A stretch of 64,000 nucleotides of DNA from an uncultured Candidatus Puniceispirillum sp. (GCA_905182545.1 CAJJBY010000009.1:62001-126000); one strand, 5' to 3'; counted from the stretch's first letter, positions 1-10,076 are shown. Notes: generated from the sequence alone by a model not told the origin. Made by a program: numbers and translations.

Positions 1-48
1 ATCATCTGTTGCAATCATAGTAAAGGTGGTTTTAGGCAGAAATTAGGC

Positions 49-79
49 AAAAAAAAGAGGAGCGATTGCCCCCCTTTTT
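49..79 (-). terminator. Rho-independent terminator after pal
   Basis: Read on the minus strand, the sequence AAAAAGGGGGGC, a four-base loop AATC, then GCTCCTCTTTTT forms a 12-pair stem with two G-U wobbles and runs straight into a T tract of eight. It lies 18 bases past the pal stop, so it should end the pal transcript. This is one of the clearest intrinsic terminators in the window. Confidence 0.8.
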
Positions 80-96
80 CAATCAGGTCAAACTGT

Positions 97-613
97 TTAG
101 TTCAGAACAGTTGCAGCACGGCGGTTCTTTGCCCATGATTCTTCATTCGAACCAGAAACCGCTGGACGCTCTTTGCCGTATGATACGGTGCGGACACGGG
201 CGGCGTTCAGACCTTTGGCAAGAAGATAATCACGAACAGCCACGGCGCGGCGATCGCCAAGCGCAAGGTTGTATTCGCGGGTGCCACGCTCATCAGCATG
301 ACCTTCGATGATGACAACCATGGTTGGGTTCACATTCAAGAAGGCGGCCTGACGATCCAGAGTGGCTTGCGCCTCACCGGCCAGCTCAGAGCTGTCAAAT
401 CCAAAATACACCGTGTTACCAACCTGTGCCAGCTTTTCAGCGTCGCTCATCTGTGTTGCTGTCGTTGACTCTTGATGAGCTGCTTCCTGCTCCAGCAGCT
501 GTTGCACTGCTTGATGAACTGCCGGAGGCACTGTCAACGGCGACGTTTGAGGCGGTTTCACAGGCGGTGAAAAGGAAAGCTACTGCACAAATAGCGAGAA
601 ATCGTTGAAACAT
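97..613 (-). CDS. pal: Peptidoglycan-associated lipoprotein Pal (reading frame broken)
   Basis: Outer-membrane lipoprotein that binds peptidoglycan and TolB in the Tol-Pal envelope complex. The N-terminal part, starting MFQRFLAICAVAF, carries a lipobox LFTAC and a Ser-rich linker. The C-terminal part is an OmpA-like domain with VYFGFDSSEL, EGHADERGTREYN and NRRAATVL. The two parts are in different frames: the signal peptide ORF stops at 437, while the OmpA ORF is open from about 561. A +1 shift somewhere in 437-561 would join them into one protein of normal Pal length. The start at 613 is chosen over the upstream ATG because GGGAG sits seven bases before it. tolB lies upstream, which fixes the identity. 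The break is probably an indel error (see findings). Confidence 0.88.
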
Positions 614-976
614 CTGTATGCTCCCAAATTGTTTGTCCGGCACACCGGATGGTTTCTAGTTCGCGTTATTAGGTGACCAGCATAAACAACTCGTCATCTA
701 AATGTCACGATATTCATCTAACGGTCGCACCCACAAGACCAGACTCTAGTGGTCTAAATAATGTGTTCTCTATAGCGCAAATTCATAGCAATTGAAACCA
801 AAAAATTGACCAATCACCTATAAAACTAGAATTTTTTGGAAAGACCATCTATCTTCATCGTCAATTAGCATGACGATCATGGCCTTGTCCAAACATCATC
901 AGACAAACGAAAACCCTTCTCCCAAAGCTTGCAAACAGAGATTGTAAAATTTCTTTAACTCGCCAAATTCGTTTGG
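614..976. other. Intergenic region between tolB and pal (363 bp)
   Basis: No supportable ORF. On the minus strand just after tolB there is a small hairpin, CCAAA-CGAA-TTTGG, without a T tract, and further on an imperfect hairpin AGACCA/TGGTCT. The length suggests that pal has its own promoter rather than only reading through from tolB, but I cannot point to -35/-10 boxes with confidence. Confidence 0.4.
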
Positions 977-2305
977 TTAGCGCAATATAGGAGACCATGC
1001 TGGATCAGACGCATCCGATGGGGTAATGATGCGCTTTTCGTTAAACCCAGTGATATCGATGCGGTAAACATGCGTATCGCCACCACTGCCATCGGTTTCA
1101 AAGGGCTGTTGCTTGAAATACATCAAGACGCGGCCATTTGGCGCCCAAGTCGGCCCCTCAACAAGAAACCCGCTTGCAAGAAGCCGCTCACCAGACCCAT
1201 CAACATTCATCACGCCAATGTAAAATTGGCCATTCGCCATTTTGGTAAAGGCAATGATATCGCCGCGGGGCGACCAAACCGGCGTTGCATAGCGGCCTTG
1301 GTTAAAGCTAATGCGCCGGACATTGGCACCATCAGCATCCATCACATAAAGCTGCTGGCTGCCACCACGATCAGAATTGAAAACGATTTTGGAACCATCA
1401 GGTGAATAGGATGGCGATGTGTCAATTGACGCTGATTGCGTTAGGCGGTTAATCGCTTGGGTTCGCATATCCATTTCATAGATGTCGGTCATGCCATTTT
1501 GCGCAAGGCTCATAATCAATTTATCACCTGATGGTGCAAAGCGGGGCGCAAAGGTCATGCCCGGAAAGGAGCCAAGACGTTCGGTGCGCCCTGTCGCAAT
1601 TTCGAACAGATAGACATTTGGTTCATCATTGAAATAGTTCAGATAGGCAATTTCATTAGCTGTCGGTGAAAAGCGCGGGGTCAAAACCAGATCAGCACCT
1701 GAGGTCAAAAACTGGTGATTATGTCCATCTTGATCCATAATGGCCAACCGCTTTAAACGACGGCTTTGCGAACCCGATTCAGCAACATAGACAACGCGCG
1801 TATCAAAATACCCCCTGTCACCAGTGAATTCTTCATAAACAAAATCGGCAATCTGATGCGAAATCCGGCGAATAGCATTTTGATCGGCATTGCCGCCACC
1901 GCCAGTGATATTGCGCTGGATCACCACATCCCACAGCACAAATTCCACCTGCAACATGCCCGCCGAATCAACATAGGCCGACCCGACAAGAAGCCCCTTG
2001 ACCCCCAAAGGGCTCCAATTGGTGAAATTTGGCCGGATTGACGGCGCTTTTGGTGGCTCGATAAAGGCTGCGCTATCAACCGGCGCAAACAGGCCCGAAC
2101 TTTCCAGATCTTCAGAAATAATCTGGGCGATTTGTTTGCCGACCTCGGACACGACACCATCAGGGCCGGTAAAATTGGCGATCGCTATCGGTGTTGGCGC
2201 GACCTGGCCTTCGGTAATATCAATGCGAAGCTGGGCATGGGCGATATTTCCAAACAGACTAAAACAAGTCGCAATCACAGTTACCAATCGCAAAAACATC
2301 ATCAT
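977..2305 (-). CDS. tolB: Tol-Pal system protein TolB
   Basis: Periplasmic beta-propeller protein that links the inner-membrane TolQRA complex to Pal. The 442-residue length is normal for the family. A Sec signal peptide ends around [12 protein letters not shown], followed by the N-terminal TolB domain. The propeller repeats are then visible as recurring motifs such as [34 protein letters not shown] and [14 protein letters not shown]. It lies 65 bp behind tolA in the usual tolQRAB order on the minus strand, so co-transcription is likely. The double ATG at the start makes the exact first residue uncertain by one or two codons. Confidence 0.96.
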   Translation of the reverse strand: MMMFLRLVTVIATCFSLFGNIAHAQLRIDITEGQVAPTPIAIANFTGPDGVVSEVGKQIAQIISEDLESSGLFAPVDSAAFIEPPKAPSIRPNFTNWSPLGVKGLLVGSAYVDSAGMLQVEFVLWDVVIQRNITGGGGNADQNAIRRISHQIADFVYEEFTGDRGYFDTRVVYVAESGSQSRRLKRLAIMDQDGHNHQFLTSGADLVLTPRFSPTANEIAYLNYFNDEPNVYLFEIATGRTERLGSFPGMTFAPRFAPSGDKLIMSLAQNGMTDIYEMDMRTQAINRLTQSASIDTSPSYSPDGSKIVFNSDRGGSQQLYVMDADGANVRRISFNQGRYATPVWSPRGDIIAFTKMANGQFYIGVMNVDGSGERLLASGFLVEGPTWAPNGRVLMYFKQQPFETDGSGGDTHVYRIDITGFNEKRIITPSDASDPAWSPILR

Positions 2306-2370
2306 CGCTAATCTATTCCTATCTATTTACCTGCCGATATGCGCTGTCTGGCGCAAACCATATCACATCA

Positions 2371-3345
2371 TTATCGTGTTAAAAATTTCGGATCAAACCC
2401 GAAGATAAAGCTTTTCCATTGTTCATATTTATCCAAAGGCACCGGCAAAGGCGAACATTTAAACATTGTGCGAATGGCCTCATCGGCGGCAACCCGGTAT
2501 GTCCGGTCGGTGGTAAGTCGCATTTTATTGTCAACCTCGGCAGTCAAAACCTTTCCGTCTCTATCTAACGTGACAATTATGTCAACAATTAGCGTGTTTG
2601 CACCTGCCGTGCCAATTGGCGGCGACCAGCATGATGACACATGCTGGCGAATGCGATCAATGTCGGAAAGGCCAAGCGGGCCAACAACCGGCTTTTCCGG
2701 GGCGCTAATGGCATTACCAGCCGCCGTTGTCAAATTGCTGGTCAAAGTTTCAGCCGCTTTTTTGCGTTCTTTTTCGCGCCGTTTCTTTTCCGTATCTTCA
2801 GATACTGCCTTAGCCTTAGCAAGATTTTGCATCACCCCGCTTAACGCGTCTTTGCGCTGTTTTTGCAACGCTTTCTGGCGTGCCAGCTTATTGATGCGTT
2901 TTGGCGGTGATTGCGGCAGGCGTTTTGGCGCTTTGACTGTCGCGGCAGTTTTCGGCTTTGATTTTGGCGGTGCCGGTGGCTGGGCAATTGCCGGCTTTGG
3001 CTTTGGCTTGGGCGTGATTTTTTGTGGCAGGATTTCTGCTTTTGGATCAGGTGCCTTTGGGGCTGGCTTGGCAACGGGCTTTGGCGCGGGCGGTTTTGCA
3101 CGCGGCGGGGCTGGCGGTGGTGGCGGTGGCGGCTTTTTTGATTTTGCTGCCTTTTGTTCCTTTTTTGCCGTATTGGGTTTATCGCCTTGCGTCAGATTTG
3201 TCGTTGGCACTGATTGCACCATTTCCATCACCACGATGGGTTGTTCGTCGGGAAGATCACGCTTGATTGACGGCAAGCCAATCCACGCCAGTACCGCAAC
3301 ACTGACGTGCAATCCAACCGAAATAATTAGCGAACGACGATCCAT
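2371..3345 (-). CDS. tolA: Cell envelope integrity protein TolA
   Basis: Inner-membrane protein that transmits TolQR-derived proton-motive energy across the periplasm. One N-terminal transmembrane segment (about residues 5-25, LIISVGLHVSVAVLAWIGL) is followed by a long Pro/Lys/Ala-rich periplasmic region containing a run of seven prolines. A charged helical stretch, QKQRKDALSGVMQ to EKERKKAAETL, comes next. The C-terminal domain has HVSSCWSPPIG and the TolA/TonB-like ending. The ATG at 3345 is preferred to the TTG at 3363 because GGA lies upstream and MDRRS leads directly into the membrane helix. It sits between tolR and tolB. Confidence 0.93.
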   Translation of the reverse strand: MDRRSLIISVGLHVSVAVLAWIGLPSIKRDLPDEQPIVVMEMVQSVPTTNLTQGDKPNTAKKEQKAAKSKKPPPPPPPAPPRAKPPAPKPVAKPAPKAPDPKAEILPQKITPKPKPKPAIAQPPAPPKSKPKTAATVKAPKRLPQSPPKRINKLARQKALQKQRKDALSGVMQNLAKAKAVSEDTEKKRREKERKKAAETLTSNLTTAAGNAISAPEKPVVGPLGLSDIDRIRQHVSSCWSPPIGTAGANTLIVDIIVTLDRDGKVLTAEVDNKMRLTTDRTYRVAADEAIRTMFKCSPLPVPLDKYEQWKSFIFGFDPKFLTR

Positions 3346-3381
3346 CTCTAGCGTTCCACGCAAATTTCCATCAGGCGACCA

Positions 3382-3810
3382 TTATTTCGCTTCAGGAAGC
3401 TGGGCCACTAATGCAACCTTTTCAAATCCGGCTGCCTGAATGCGACCCATAACACCAAGCACATCACCATAGGTCACTGCCTGATCACCCCGCACAAAAA
3501 TACGAACATCAGGATTGGCGTTGGAAATGGCCTTCAGGCGCGGGATCAAAACCTCGGCGTCAACCGCGGCCTCCTGCAAATAAAGACTGCCATCAGCTTT
3601 GATCGAAACCACCAAAGGCGCTGCATCGGCATTGATTGCCCCAGCCTTGGTTTTTGGCAAATCAACCTCAACCCCGACTGTCAAAAGCGGTGCTGTCACC
3701 ATAAATACAATCAGCAGCACCAGCATAACATCAACAAAGGGGGTGACGTTAATCTCGCCCATTGGACGATGCCGCCGCCCACCGGTTGATCGTTTGACTA
3801 CCGCCCCCAT
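3382..3810 (-). CDS. tolR: Biopolymer transport protein TolR (ExbD family)
   Basis: Inner-membrane partner of TolQ in the proton channel that energises TolA. At 142 residues it is a normal ExbD/TolR. An N-terminal cytoplasmic stretch [21 protein letters not shown] contains the conserved channel aspartate in the single membrane helix. The periplasmic domain follows, with [12 protein letters not shown] and [12 protein letters not shown], typical of the family. The start codon overlaps the tolQ stop by one base (TAATG), showing translational coupling. Confidence 0.96.
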   Translation of the reverse strand: MGAVVKRSTGGRRHRPMGEINVTPFVDVMLVLLIVFMVTAPLLTVGVEVDLPKTKAGAINADAAPLVVSIKADGSLYLQEAAVDAEVLIPRLKAISNANPDVRIFVRGDQAVTYGDVLGVMGRIQAAGFEKVALVAQLPEAK

Positions 3811-4535
3811 TATTTGCCGCCTTCATCAAGCTGGCGCGCCAATAGCGTGCTGAATTCCTGCGCAAATGTTTCAAGCCGCGCGCCAAATCGTTCAAGATCA
3901 CCAGCAAATTTATTATAAGCAACAACCGCCGGAATGGCCGCAGCAAGCCCAAGCGCGGTGGCGAAAAGCGCCTCGGCAATTCCGGGCGCAACAACCGCAA
4001 GGCTGGTATTTTTTGACTCGGCAATCGACTGGAACGAACTCATGATTCCCCAGACCGTGCCAAGCAAACCAACAAAAGGCGATACCGAACCGATTGACGC
4101 CAGAAGATTCATCCCGCGTTCCATCCGCTCCATTTCACGCGTGATGGTGAAATTCATCGACCGGTCAATCCGGCTGACCAATGACGCGCGCAAATCGGCA
4201 CGGCCAGAATCGGCAAGCCCGCGCGACGTTGCCCGTCGCCATTCACGCATCGCCGCAACAAACACAATCGACATTGAATCGCGCGGATTGGCGCCGGTAT
4301 CATCATATAGCTTGTCAAGCGATCCACCTGACCAGAAGGCATCTTCAAAGGCCTGCGCCAAACGCCGCTCACGCCGAATGATGGTAATTTTTTCCACCAC
4401 AATCGCCCAGCACCAAACCGATGCCAAAATCAAAAGCAACATGACCAGCTTGACGAAAGGATCCGCCGCCCAGAACAACCCCATAATGCTGAGATCTGCA
4501 CTCGAATGGGTTACCGTCAACTCCACAGAATTCAT
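3810..4535 (-). CDS. tolQ: Proton channel protein TolQ (MotA/TolQ/ExbB family)
   Basis: Three-helix inner-membrane protein that forms the TolQR proton channel. The 241-residue protein has a first membrane helix near residues 22-45 ([21 protein letters not shown]). The conserved family core follows: [23 protein letters not shown] and [23 protein letters not shown]. It overlaps tolR by one base and follows ybgC by 60 bp, the standard cluster order. Nothing unusual is visible. Confidence 0.96.
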   Translation of the reverse strand: MNSVELTVTHSSADLSIMGLFWAADPFVKLVMLLLILASVWCWAIVVEKITIIRRERRLAQAFEDAFWSGGSLDKLYDDTGANPRDSMSIVFVAAMREWRRATSRGLADSGRADLRASLVSRIDRSMNFTITREMERMERGMNLLASIGSVSPFVGLLGTVWGIMSSFQSIAESKNTSLAVVAPGIAEALFATALGLAAAIPAVVAYNKFAGDLERFGARLETFAQEFSTLLARQLDEGGK

Positions 4536-4595
4536 TTATTCACCCTCTGTTTTCGTCCAAATAGCATTTGCGTTCGCACCTTTCGCCGGTGCTGG

Positions 4596-5123
4596 TTATC
4601 CATCTGACAATGCCAGATCGGAAAATTTGGCTTTGACCGCCGCGGGCAGCCGACATATTTTCGGCCGCGTCCCATCTGCCAACGCGACAAGTCCTATGTC
4701 TACGACAAGTCGGGCAAGAATATGGCGGTTTTCACGATTTATGATTTTTTGTTGTAATTTCAGTGATGCGCCGCCAAGCCGAAGCAAGCTGCTTTCAACA
4801 TCAAGAACATCACCAAAACCAGCAGGAAGATGAAAATCAATCACAATCCGGCGCACAACAAAGCCTAATCCGTCATCGGCAAGCATTGCTGGCTGGTCAA
4901 TGCCAAGACATCGAAGCCATGCTGATCTGGCGCGTTCGGCAAAGGCCAGATATTGGGCATGATAAACAATGCCGCCAGCGTCGGTATCTTCATATTGAAC
5001 ACGAAGCGGGTAAAGATGATTGCCAGCGTCAAACAGGCCATCAAGCATGGCATCGGCACCGGCTGCCAGATTGGCATGATCGAAGGTTCCTGCCCGATTT
5101 TTTTGCCGATCACCCACCATCAT
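4596..5123 (-). CDS. ybgC: Tol-Pal-associated acyl-CoA thioesterase YbgC
   Basis: Cytoplasmic hotdog-fold acyl-CoA thioesterase usually encoded at the head of the tol cluster. The diagnostic motif is RVQYEDTDAGGIVYHAQYL, containing the catalytic Asp, followed by FAERARSAWLR and the hotdog strand VVRRIVIDFHLPAGFGD. At 175 residues it is longer than the roughly 135-140 usual for the family. The first 35-40 residues have no counterpart in the motif, so the true start may be the ATG near 5048, although no better ribosome site is visible there. The annotated start lies a few bases after the ruvB stop, suggesting one ruvCAB-ybgC-tol transcript. Confidence 0.92.
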   Translation of the reverse strand: MMVGDRQKNRAGTFDHANLAAGADAMLDGLFDAGNHLYPLRVQYEDTDAGGIVYHAQYLAFAERARSAWLRCLGIDQPAMLADDGLGFVVRRIVIDFHLPAGFGDVLDVESSLLRLGGASLKLQQKIINRENRHILARLVVDIGLVALADGTRPKICRLPAAVKAKFSDLALSDG

Positions 5124-5126
5124 ACC

Positions 5127-6191
5127 CTATTCGATATCTTCCTCATCACCGGCGATTTGCGTTAGAAGATCTAGCTGTTTGGCAGCCGATGCGGGCGGCG
5201 TCATGCCAAGATAGGCCCAGCCACCAACCGATAGGCACCGCCCGCGCGGTGTTCGCATCAATAATCCGGTTTGCATCAAATAAGGTTCAATCACTTCTTC
5301 TAAAACATCACGCTGTTCAGACAATACCGCCGCCAGCGTTTCCACGCCAACCGGCCCACCAGCATAGGATTCGGCCAAACAGGCAAGATAGCGCCGATCC
5401 ATCTGATCAAGGCCATTGGCATCAACTTCAAGCCGGTGCAAAGCGGCATCGGCAACCGCCGCGGTTACGGTTCCCGCGGCTTCGACCGCCGCAATATCGC
5501 GAACCCGCCGCAATAACCGGCCCGCCACACGCGGCGTTCCGCGCGCACGCCCAGCAATTTCGGCCGCCCCATCAGCACCAAGATCAAGCCCAAGCTTGAT
5601 CGCCTGTTTGGTCAGAATAAGTGACAATTCGTCAGGGGCGTAGAACTGCATCCGCATTTGAATGCCAAACCGGTCACGAAGCGGGGTTGTTAATAGCCCC
5701 GATCTTGTAGTGGCACCAACAAGCGTAAATGGCGGCAAATCAATCCGCACTGAACGCGCCGACGGCCCCTCGCCAATGATCAGATCAAGCTGAAAATCTT
5801 CCATCGCCGGGTAAAGAACTTCTTCAACCGCAGGCGCAAGACGATGAATTTCGTCAATAAACAACACATCGCGTGGCCGTAAATTGGTAAGCAGCGCTGC
5901 CAAATCACCCGCCCGCGCAATCACCGGCCCTGATGTTGCCCGAAAGCCAACACCCAATTCAGCAGCAATAATCTGCGCCAAGGTTGTTTTGCCAAGGCCC
6001 GGTGGCCCATGAAGCAAACTGTGATCCATCGCATCACCACGATCGCGCGCGGCATGAATGAATGTTTCAAGATTGCGGCGTCCATTACCCTGCCCGATAA
6101 ATTCGGCAAGCGAGGTTGGCCGCAAGGCATTATCACTTCGTTCTTGGCTATCAGCACCAATCAGGCGGCTGGGGTCATCTGATTGGGTCAT
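5127..6191 (-). CDS. ruvB: Holliday junction branch migration helicase RuvB
   Basis: AAA+ ATPase motor that, with RuvA, drives Holliday junction migration. The 354-residue protein starts with the RuvB-type [12 protein letters not shown]. The Walker A motif is [13 protein letters not shown], and Walker B is [10 protein letters not shown]. Sensor-type [19 protein letters not shown] follows, with the winged-helix C-terminus [13 protein letters not shown] and [18 protein letters not shown]. The start overlaps the ruvA stop by four bases (ATGA). Length and motifs are complete. Confidence 0.97.
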   Translation of the reverse strand: MTQSDDPSRLIGADSQERSDNALRPTSLAEFIGQGNGRRNLETFIHAARDRGDAMDHSLLHGPPGLGKTTLAQIIAAELGVGFRATSGPVIARAGDLAALLTNLRPRDVLFIDEIHRLAPAVEEVLYPAMEDFQLDLIIGEGPSARSVRIDLPPFTLVGATTRSGLLTTPLRDRFGIQMRMQFYAPDELSLILTKQAIKLGLDLGADGAAEIAGRARGTPRVAGRLLRRVRDIAAVEAAGTVTAAVADAALHRLEVDANGLDQMDRRYLACLAESYAGGPVGVETLAAVLSEQRDVLEEVIEPYLMQTGLLMRTPRGRCLSVGGWAYLGMTPPASAAKQLDLLTQIAGDEEDIE

Positions 6192-6829
6192 GTTCCCATC
6201 TCCCGCAAGGCCGCCGCAATCACATCTGAAAGATTATCATCGCCAGCTTTTGCCTGAACCCGCATTACCGCGCTATGTGCCTCGGCGCGTCCATAGCCAA
6301 GATTGACCAGTGCAGAAACCGCATCACCAAATGATCCAGCGGCGGCACCGTCAAGCCCGCCAGCCGCGCCGCCAGCCGTGCCAGCACCAGAATCACCAAT
6401 CCCCAAGGCCCCACCAAGGCTGGTGATTTTGCCAATTTTCTCCCCAAGTTCATTGACCACACGCTGGGCAATTTTGGGGCCAACACCATCGGCACGCGCC
6501 ACCATTGCCTTGTCACCTGCGATAATGGCATTGGTCAGATCGCTTGGTGATAAAACCGATAAAATCGCCATCGCCGCCTTGGCACCAACGCCCTGAACCG
6601 TGATCAAGAGCCGAAACGCATCGCGTTCAGCCAGATCAAGAAAGCCAAACAGGGTCATGCTGTCTTCGCGAACCTGCATTTCGGTTAAAAGCGTAACCTC
6701 ACCTGCCATTGTGCCAAGCTGGCCTTGTGTGCGACCAGAAATATTGACCGCATAGCCAACCCCCTGAACATCAAGGATCGTTTGCTGATCATCGGTTCGC
6801 ACTATTGTGCCACGCAATTGCGCAATCAT
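6188..6829 (-). CDS. ruvA: Holliday junction DNA-binding protein RuvA
   Basis: Tetrameric junction-binding subunit of RuvAB. The N-terminal OB fold starts [10 protein letters not shown] and includes GVGYAVNIS. The middle helix-hairpin-helix part has [16 protein letters not shown] and [17 protein letters not shown]. The C-terminal domain [18 protein letters not shown], is the part that contacts RuvB. A Gly/Ala-rich linker ([18 protein letters not shown]) separates the last two domains. At 213 residues it is normal. It overlaps ruvC and ruvB by four bases each. Confidence 0.97.
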   Translation of the reverse strand: MIAQLRGTIVRTDDQQTILDVQGVGYAVNISGRTQGQLGTMAGEVTLLTEMQVREDSMTLFGFLDLAERDAFRLLITVQGVGAKAAMAILSVLSPSDLTNAIIAGDKAMVARADGVGPKIAQRVVNELGEKIGKITSLGGALGIGDSGAGTAGGAAGGLDGAAAGSFGDAVSALVNLGYGRAEAHSAVMRVQAKAGDDNLSDVIAAALREMGT

Positions 6830-7419
6830 GTCTTGCCCCCATTGCCGGCATCATCTCGGGCAAGCGCCACTGCGATGGCCGCCAAAAGACCACTGGTCGC
6901 TTGTCCCTTGCCCGCTTGTTCCTTCCCCAACTCTACCCCGACTGACGCCGCTGTACCAGCCTCATTGCTGGCGGCAATCGCAATTGCCAGCGCATCGGCA
7001 GCATCGGCATTTTGTGCCGTGACTGCCAACAGACGGGTGACCATATCTTGGATTTGTTTTTTATCGGCAGTGCCAGTGCCAGCAACAGCCTTTTTGACCG
7101 CACGCGCCGAAATTTCGCCAACGCCAAGCCGATTGACGCCACAAGCAAGAATGCCAACGCCGCGCGCCATGCCAAGCCGAAGCGCCGATCCGGCTGATTT
7201 TGCCACAAAAATCTGTTCAATCGCTGCCTGATCGGGCTGGTGAAGGGTGATCACCTCGCAAAGCCCATCAAAAATAATTTGCAGTCGTGACGCATCATCA
7301 AGGGTGGGTTTGGGCTGGATGGCACCATTGGCAATATGCTGCAACCGCCCACCATCAACCGCGATAACGCCCCAGCCGGTGCATCGCAATCCGGGATCGA
7401 TGCCAAGAATCCGCATCAT
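6826..7419 (-). CDS. ruvC: Holliday junction endonuclease RuvC
   Basis: Dimeric RNase H-fold nuclease that resolves Holliday junctions. The N-terminus ILGIDPGLRCTGWGVI holds the first catalytic Asp, AIEQIFVAKSAGSALRLGMARG holds the catalytic Glu, and the C-terminal DAADALAIAIA carries the last acidic pair. The ORF track starts at a GTG at 7428, but the GGGGGTG just before the paired ATGs makes 7419 or 7416 the likelier start. A low-complexity tail (GKEQAGKGQATSGLLAAIAVAL) extends past the usual end. It begins ten bases after yebC. Confidence 0.95.
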   Translation of the reverse strand: MMRILGIDPGLRCTGWGVIAVDGGRLQHIANGAIQPKPTLDDASRLQIIFDGLCEVITLHQPDQAAIEQIFVAKSAGSALRLGMARGVGILACGVNRLGVGEISARAVKKAVAGTGTADKKQIQDMVTRLLAVTAQNADAADALAIAIAASNEAGTAASVGVELGKEQAGKGQATSGLLAAIAVALARDDAGNGGKT

Positions 7420-7428
7420 CACCCCCAC

Positions 7429-8169
7429 TTAGGCAAGCTTGGCAATGACATCATCCGAAATGTCAAAATTTGACGATACATTCTGCACATCGTCATTATC
7501 ATCAAGCGCATCAAGAAGCTTTAACAAGGTAGAGGCCTGCCCCTCATCAACGGCGATCAAATTTTGCGGTTTCCATGTCAGACCTGATTCTTCGGGCGCA
7601 CCAAATACGGTTTCTAGTGCTTCGCGAACGGCGTTAAAATCATCCGGCGCGCAAGCCACTTCATGCCCAGTTTCATCCGATTCCACATTTTCGGCACCGG
7701 CTTCAAGAACCGCTTCGAACATTGTATCAGCATCGGTCACAGCAGCCGGATAGATGATCTGGCCAACCCGATCAAACATAAAGCTAACCGATCCGGTTTC
7801 ACCAAGTGAACCGCCGAATTTATTAAAGGCGGCGCGCACTTCTGATGCAGTGCGGTTCCGGTTATCGGTCATCGCATCAACGATCAGTGCAGTGCCACCC
7901 GGGCCATAGCCCTCATAGCGGATTTCATCATAATTTTCACCCTCACCGCCCTCGGCGCGTTTGAGCACGCGTTCGATATTATCCTTTGGCATATTGGCAG
8001 CACGAGCCGCCGATAGAGCCGAGCGCAAGCGCGGGTTTGAATCAGGATCGGTGCTGCTTCGGGCGGCGACGGTCAGTTCTTTAATAAGACGACCGAAAAC
8101 CCTGGCGCGTTTTTTGTCCTGCGCACCTTTGCGATGCATGATATTTTTGAATTTGGAATGGCCTGCCAT
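7429..8169 (-). CDS. yebC: YebC/PmpR family protein
   Basis: Member of the YebC/TACO1 family, described as transcriptional regulators and, in some members, translation factors that relieve stalling at proline-rich stretches. The 246-residue sequence has the family N-terminus [21 protein letters not shown] and the conserved [29 protein letters not shown] and [13 protein letters not shown]. It sits directly upstream of ruvC, the common arrangement. No anomaly seen. Confidence 0.96.
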   Translation of the reverse strand: MAGHSKFKNIMHRKGAQDKKRARVFGRLIKELTVAARSSTDPDSNPRLRSALSAARAANMPKDNIERVLKRAEGGEGENYDEIRYEGYGPGGTALIVDAMTDNRNRTASEVRAAFNKFGGSLGETGSVSFMFDRVGQIIYPAAVTDADTMFEAVLEAGAENVESDETGHEVACAPDDFNAVREALETVFGAPEESGLTWKPQNLIAVDEGQASTLLKLLDALDDNDDVQNVSSNFDISDDVIAKLA

Positions 8170-8339
8170 GATCTCTTATTGCTTTATCTACTTTATTGCG
8201 GGGGTTTGCTTGTCTATTTTCGGCTCAAGCCAACGGCAAGACCCGATCCGCAACGGTATAGCAGATCAAAGCTTAGGGAACCAGCCTTGCCACTCATTTT
8301 TCGTCACAACCATTATGGCTGGCAAAGATAATGCATCGG

Positions 8340-9138
8340 CTAGGCTGACGACAAAACCCCGCCACGGCGAAGCGGATAAATCGCGGTTGCAAGGCCAGTT
8401 TCCGCTGTTTCCACAATCACACCGCTTAGCGTTACCGGCCCAAGCGCGACCGAAAGACGGCTATTGCCACGCCCAAGAAAGCGATCGGTTGCCGCGCCCT
8501 TATCCATGCCAATCACACTATCATAATCGCCGCACATACCAGCATCGGTCTGATAGGCCGTGCCACCTGCCAAAACGCGGTGATCGGCGGTTGGCACATG
8601 CGTATGCGTTCCCACCACAAGCGAGGCTCTGCCATCAGCATAATGAGCCAAGCGCCATTTTTTCCGATGTTGCCTCGCCATGGACGTCAATCAAGATGAA
8701 ATCGGCATCACGGCCAAGCTTGTTGCGAACCAGCGCATCATTCAATGCCGGAAAAACCGGATCATTTACCGCCATGAATAGATTGGTCATCAGATTCACC
8801 GCAACAAGCCGCTTGCCAGCAGCATTCGTCACCTGAACAATGCCTTTTCCCGGGGTGCCTTCAGCCATGTTCAATGGCCGCAGCAACCTTGGTTCAGACG
8901 CGATGTAATCAATAATTTCTTTTTTGTCCCAAACATGATTGCCAGTTGTTAGAACATCAGCACCAGCGGCAAAAAGCGCATCACAGATTTTCGGCGTGAT
9001 GCCAAACCCCCCAGCCGCATTTTCACAATTCACCACGATAAAATCGAGCGCCAACTCATCACGCAGAAGTGGTAATTGTTCAATCACATCATTGCGCGCC
9101 GTCCGGCCAACAATATCTCCCAAAAACAAAACGCGCAT
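8340..9138 (-). CDS. YmdB-type (TIGR00282) metallophosphoesterase, frame broken
   Basis: Calcineurin-like phosphoesterase family; the Bacillus homologue YmdB hydrolyses cyclic mononucleotides. The N-terminal 167-residue ORF has the metal motifs LFLGDIVGRTARN, VNCENAAGGFGI and TTGNHVWDKKE, and ends in VHGEATSEKMALGSLC. The second ORF, in the +1 frame, picks up at LAHYADGRASLVVGTHTHVPTADHRVL and runs to the normal end with TDAGMCGDYDSVIGM. Deleting one G near 8649 gives a continuous protein of about 265 residues. Its place after yebC and before the 5-FCL gene matches other Alphaproteobacteria. Probably an indel error. Confidence 0.88.
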
Positions 9139-9255
9139 TACACTCTATCCTTACTGATCTGCCGCCGATTTGCAGCATTGCTTGGCATGTCACGATCACC
9201 TTGGCGTCTACCGCCAGCAAACATCAAAAAGCGGCACCCCAACAGCGGAATCAAA

Positions 9256-9879
9256 TCAATTTTGCGGAGGCACCGGCGTGAACAAACCGGTTGGGCACAG
9301 AACCGCATCAAGCGGCATGTCGTAGGGGCCAACCGGTATTTTGTCCAGCTTTTGACCATCATAGGCAATGCCGATTACCGATAGATGATGCCCCGCGCCC
9401 CTGAGAACAGCAAGCGTGCGATCATAAAAACCACCACCATAGCCAAGCCGCCAGCCAGCCGAATCAAACGCCAGCATCGGTGCCAGAATCACATCAGGAC
9501 GACAAAGCGGCTGATCTGCAGGCGGTTGTTTGGTGCCATAAGGCCCATCATCAAGCCGATCACCAACCGCCCAGCGATGAAAGCGCAAAGGCTGGCCATC
9601 GGCAGGTGTAATGGGCAATGCGGTCGCACAGCCCAAATCGGCAAGCCGCGCCAATAGATCAAGCGGCGATAATTCACTTCGAATGGGGAAATAGGCGGCA
9701 TAAATGCCTTTGCCAAACCGATCAATCAGACGCTCGGCATGTGTTGCCAGCAAGGGCGCGGCATCGGTTTTACTTGCGGCAAGGTGATTGCGATTTTGCG
9801 CCGCCAGCTTGCGGCAGGCCGCTTTGGCTTCGGCTGGATCAAGGTTGGCTTTGGACAAGCCAGACGTCTTTTGTGACAT
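9256..9879 (-). CDS. 5-formyltetrahydrofolate cyclo-ligase
   Basis: ATP-dependent enzyme that converts 5-formyl-THF to 5,10-methenyl-THF in one-carbon metabolism. The family pattern is present: basic N-terminal KAACRKLAAQNRNHL, AAYFPIRSELSP, and the signature PDVILAPMLAFDSAGWRLGYGGGFYDRTLA. The end, GIAYDGQKLDKIPVGPYDMPLDAV, is typical, and 207 residues is normal. It lies downstream of a likely 6S RNA and zapA, the same neighbourhood as ygfA in E. coli. Confidence 0.94.
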   Translation of the reverse strand: MSQKTSGLSKANLDPAEAKAACRKLAAQNRNHLAASKTDAAPLLATHAERLIDRFGKGIYAAYFPIRSELSPLDLLARLADLGCATALPITPADGQPLRFHRWAVGDRLDDGPYGTKQPPADQPLCRPDVILAPMLAFDSAGWRLGYGGGFYDRTLAVLRGAGHHLSVIGIAYDGQKLDKIPVGPYDMPLDAVLCPTGLFTPVPPQN

Positions 9880-9911
9880 TCAAGCCTCATGGCCAATAGC
9901 AAGAAAGCGGC

Positions 9912-10066
9912 GGCGACCACCTTAACCGTCGTTGTATCATCCTCTGTGACCTGCTTTGCAGGTGGGTGCCACATAACCAAACCACGGCTCGGCCAGAGGC
10001 AGCTCCCGAGAGAAAATTTATGGCCCCAGGGATTGAATAACTAATCGCGAAAACGCAGCCGTCGCC
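9912..10066 (-). ncRNA. ssrS: Probable 6S RNA
   Basis: 6S RNA mimics an open promoter and binds sigma-70 RNA polymerase. This stretch between zapA and the 5-FCL gene, the conserved site of ssrS, folds as one long irregular hairpin. The closing stem is GGCGAC (10066-10061) with GTCGCC (9917-9912). There is then a large unpaired bubble and a terminal arm, CCTCTG paired with CAGAGG, capped by CACCTGC-AAA-GCAGGT. The length of about 155 nt is right. The exact ends are inferred from the closing stem. I could not run a covariance model, so this is a structure-plus-synteny call. Confidence 0.68.
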
Positions 10067-10076
10067 TAGGCATCAT

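Noticed and set aside
2339-3439. 366-residue plus-strand ORF opposite tolA
   Set aside because: It is the antisense shadow of the Pro/Ala/Lys-rich TolA region, Gly/Phe-rich in composition, with no family match.
3934-4833. 299-residue plus ORF opposite tolQ/ybgC
   Set aside because: It crosses two well-supported minus-strand genes and resembles no known protein.
4763-5599. 278-residue plus ORF rich in His/Gln
   Set aside because: Antisense to ybgC and ruvB; the His/Gln/Arg composition is typical of a shadow frame.
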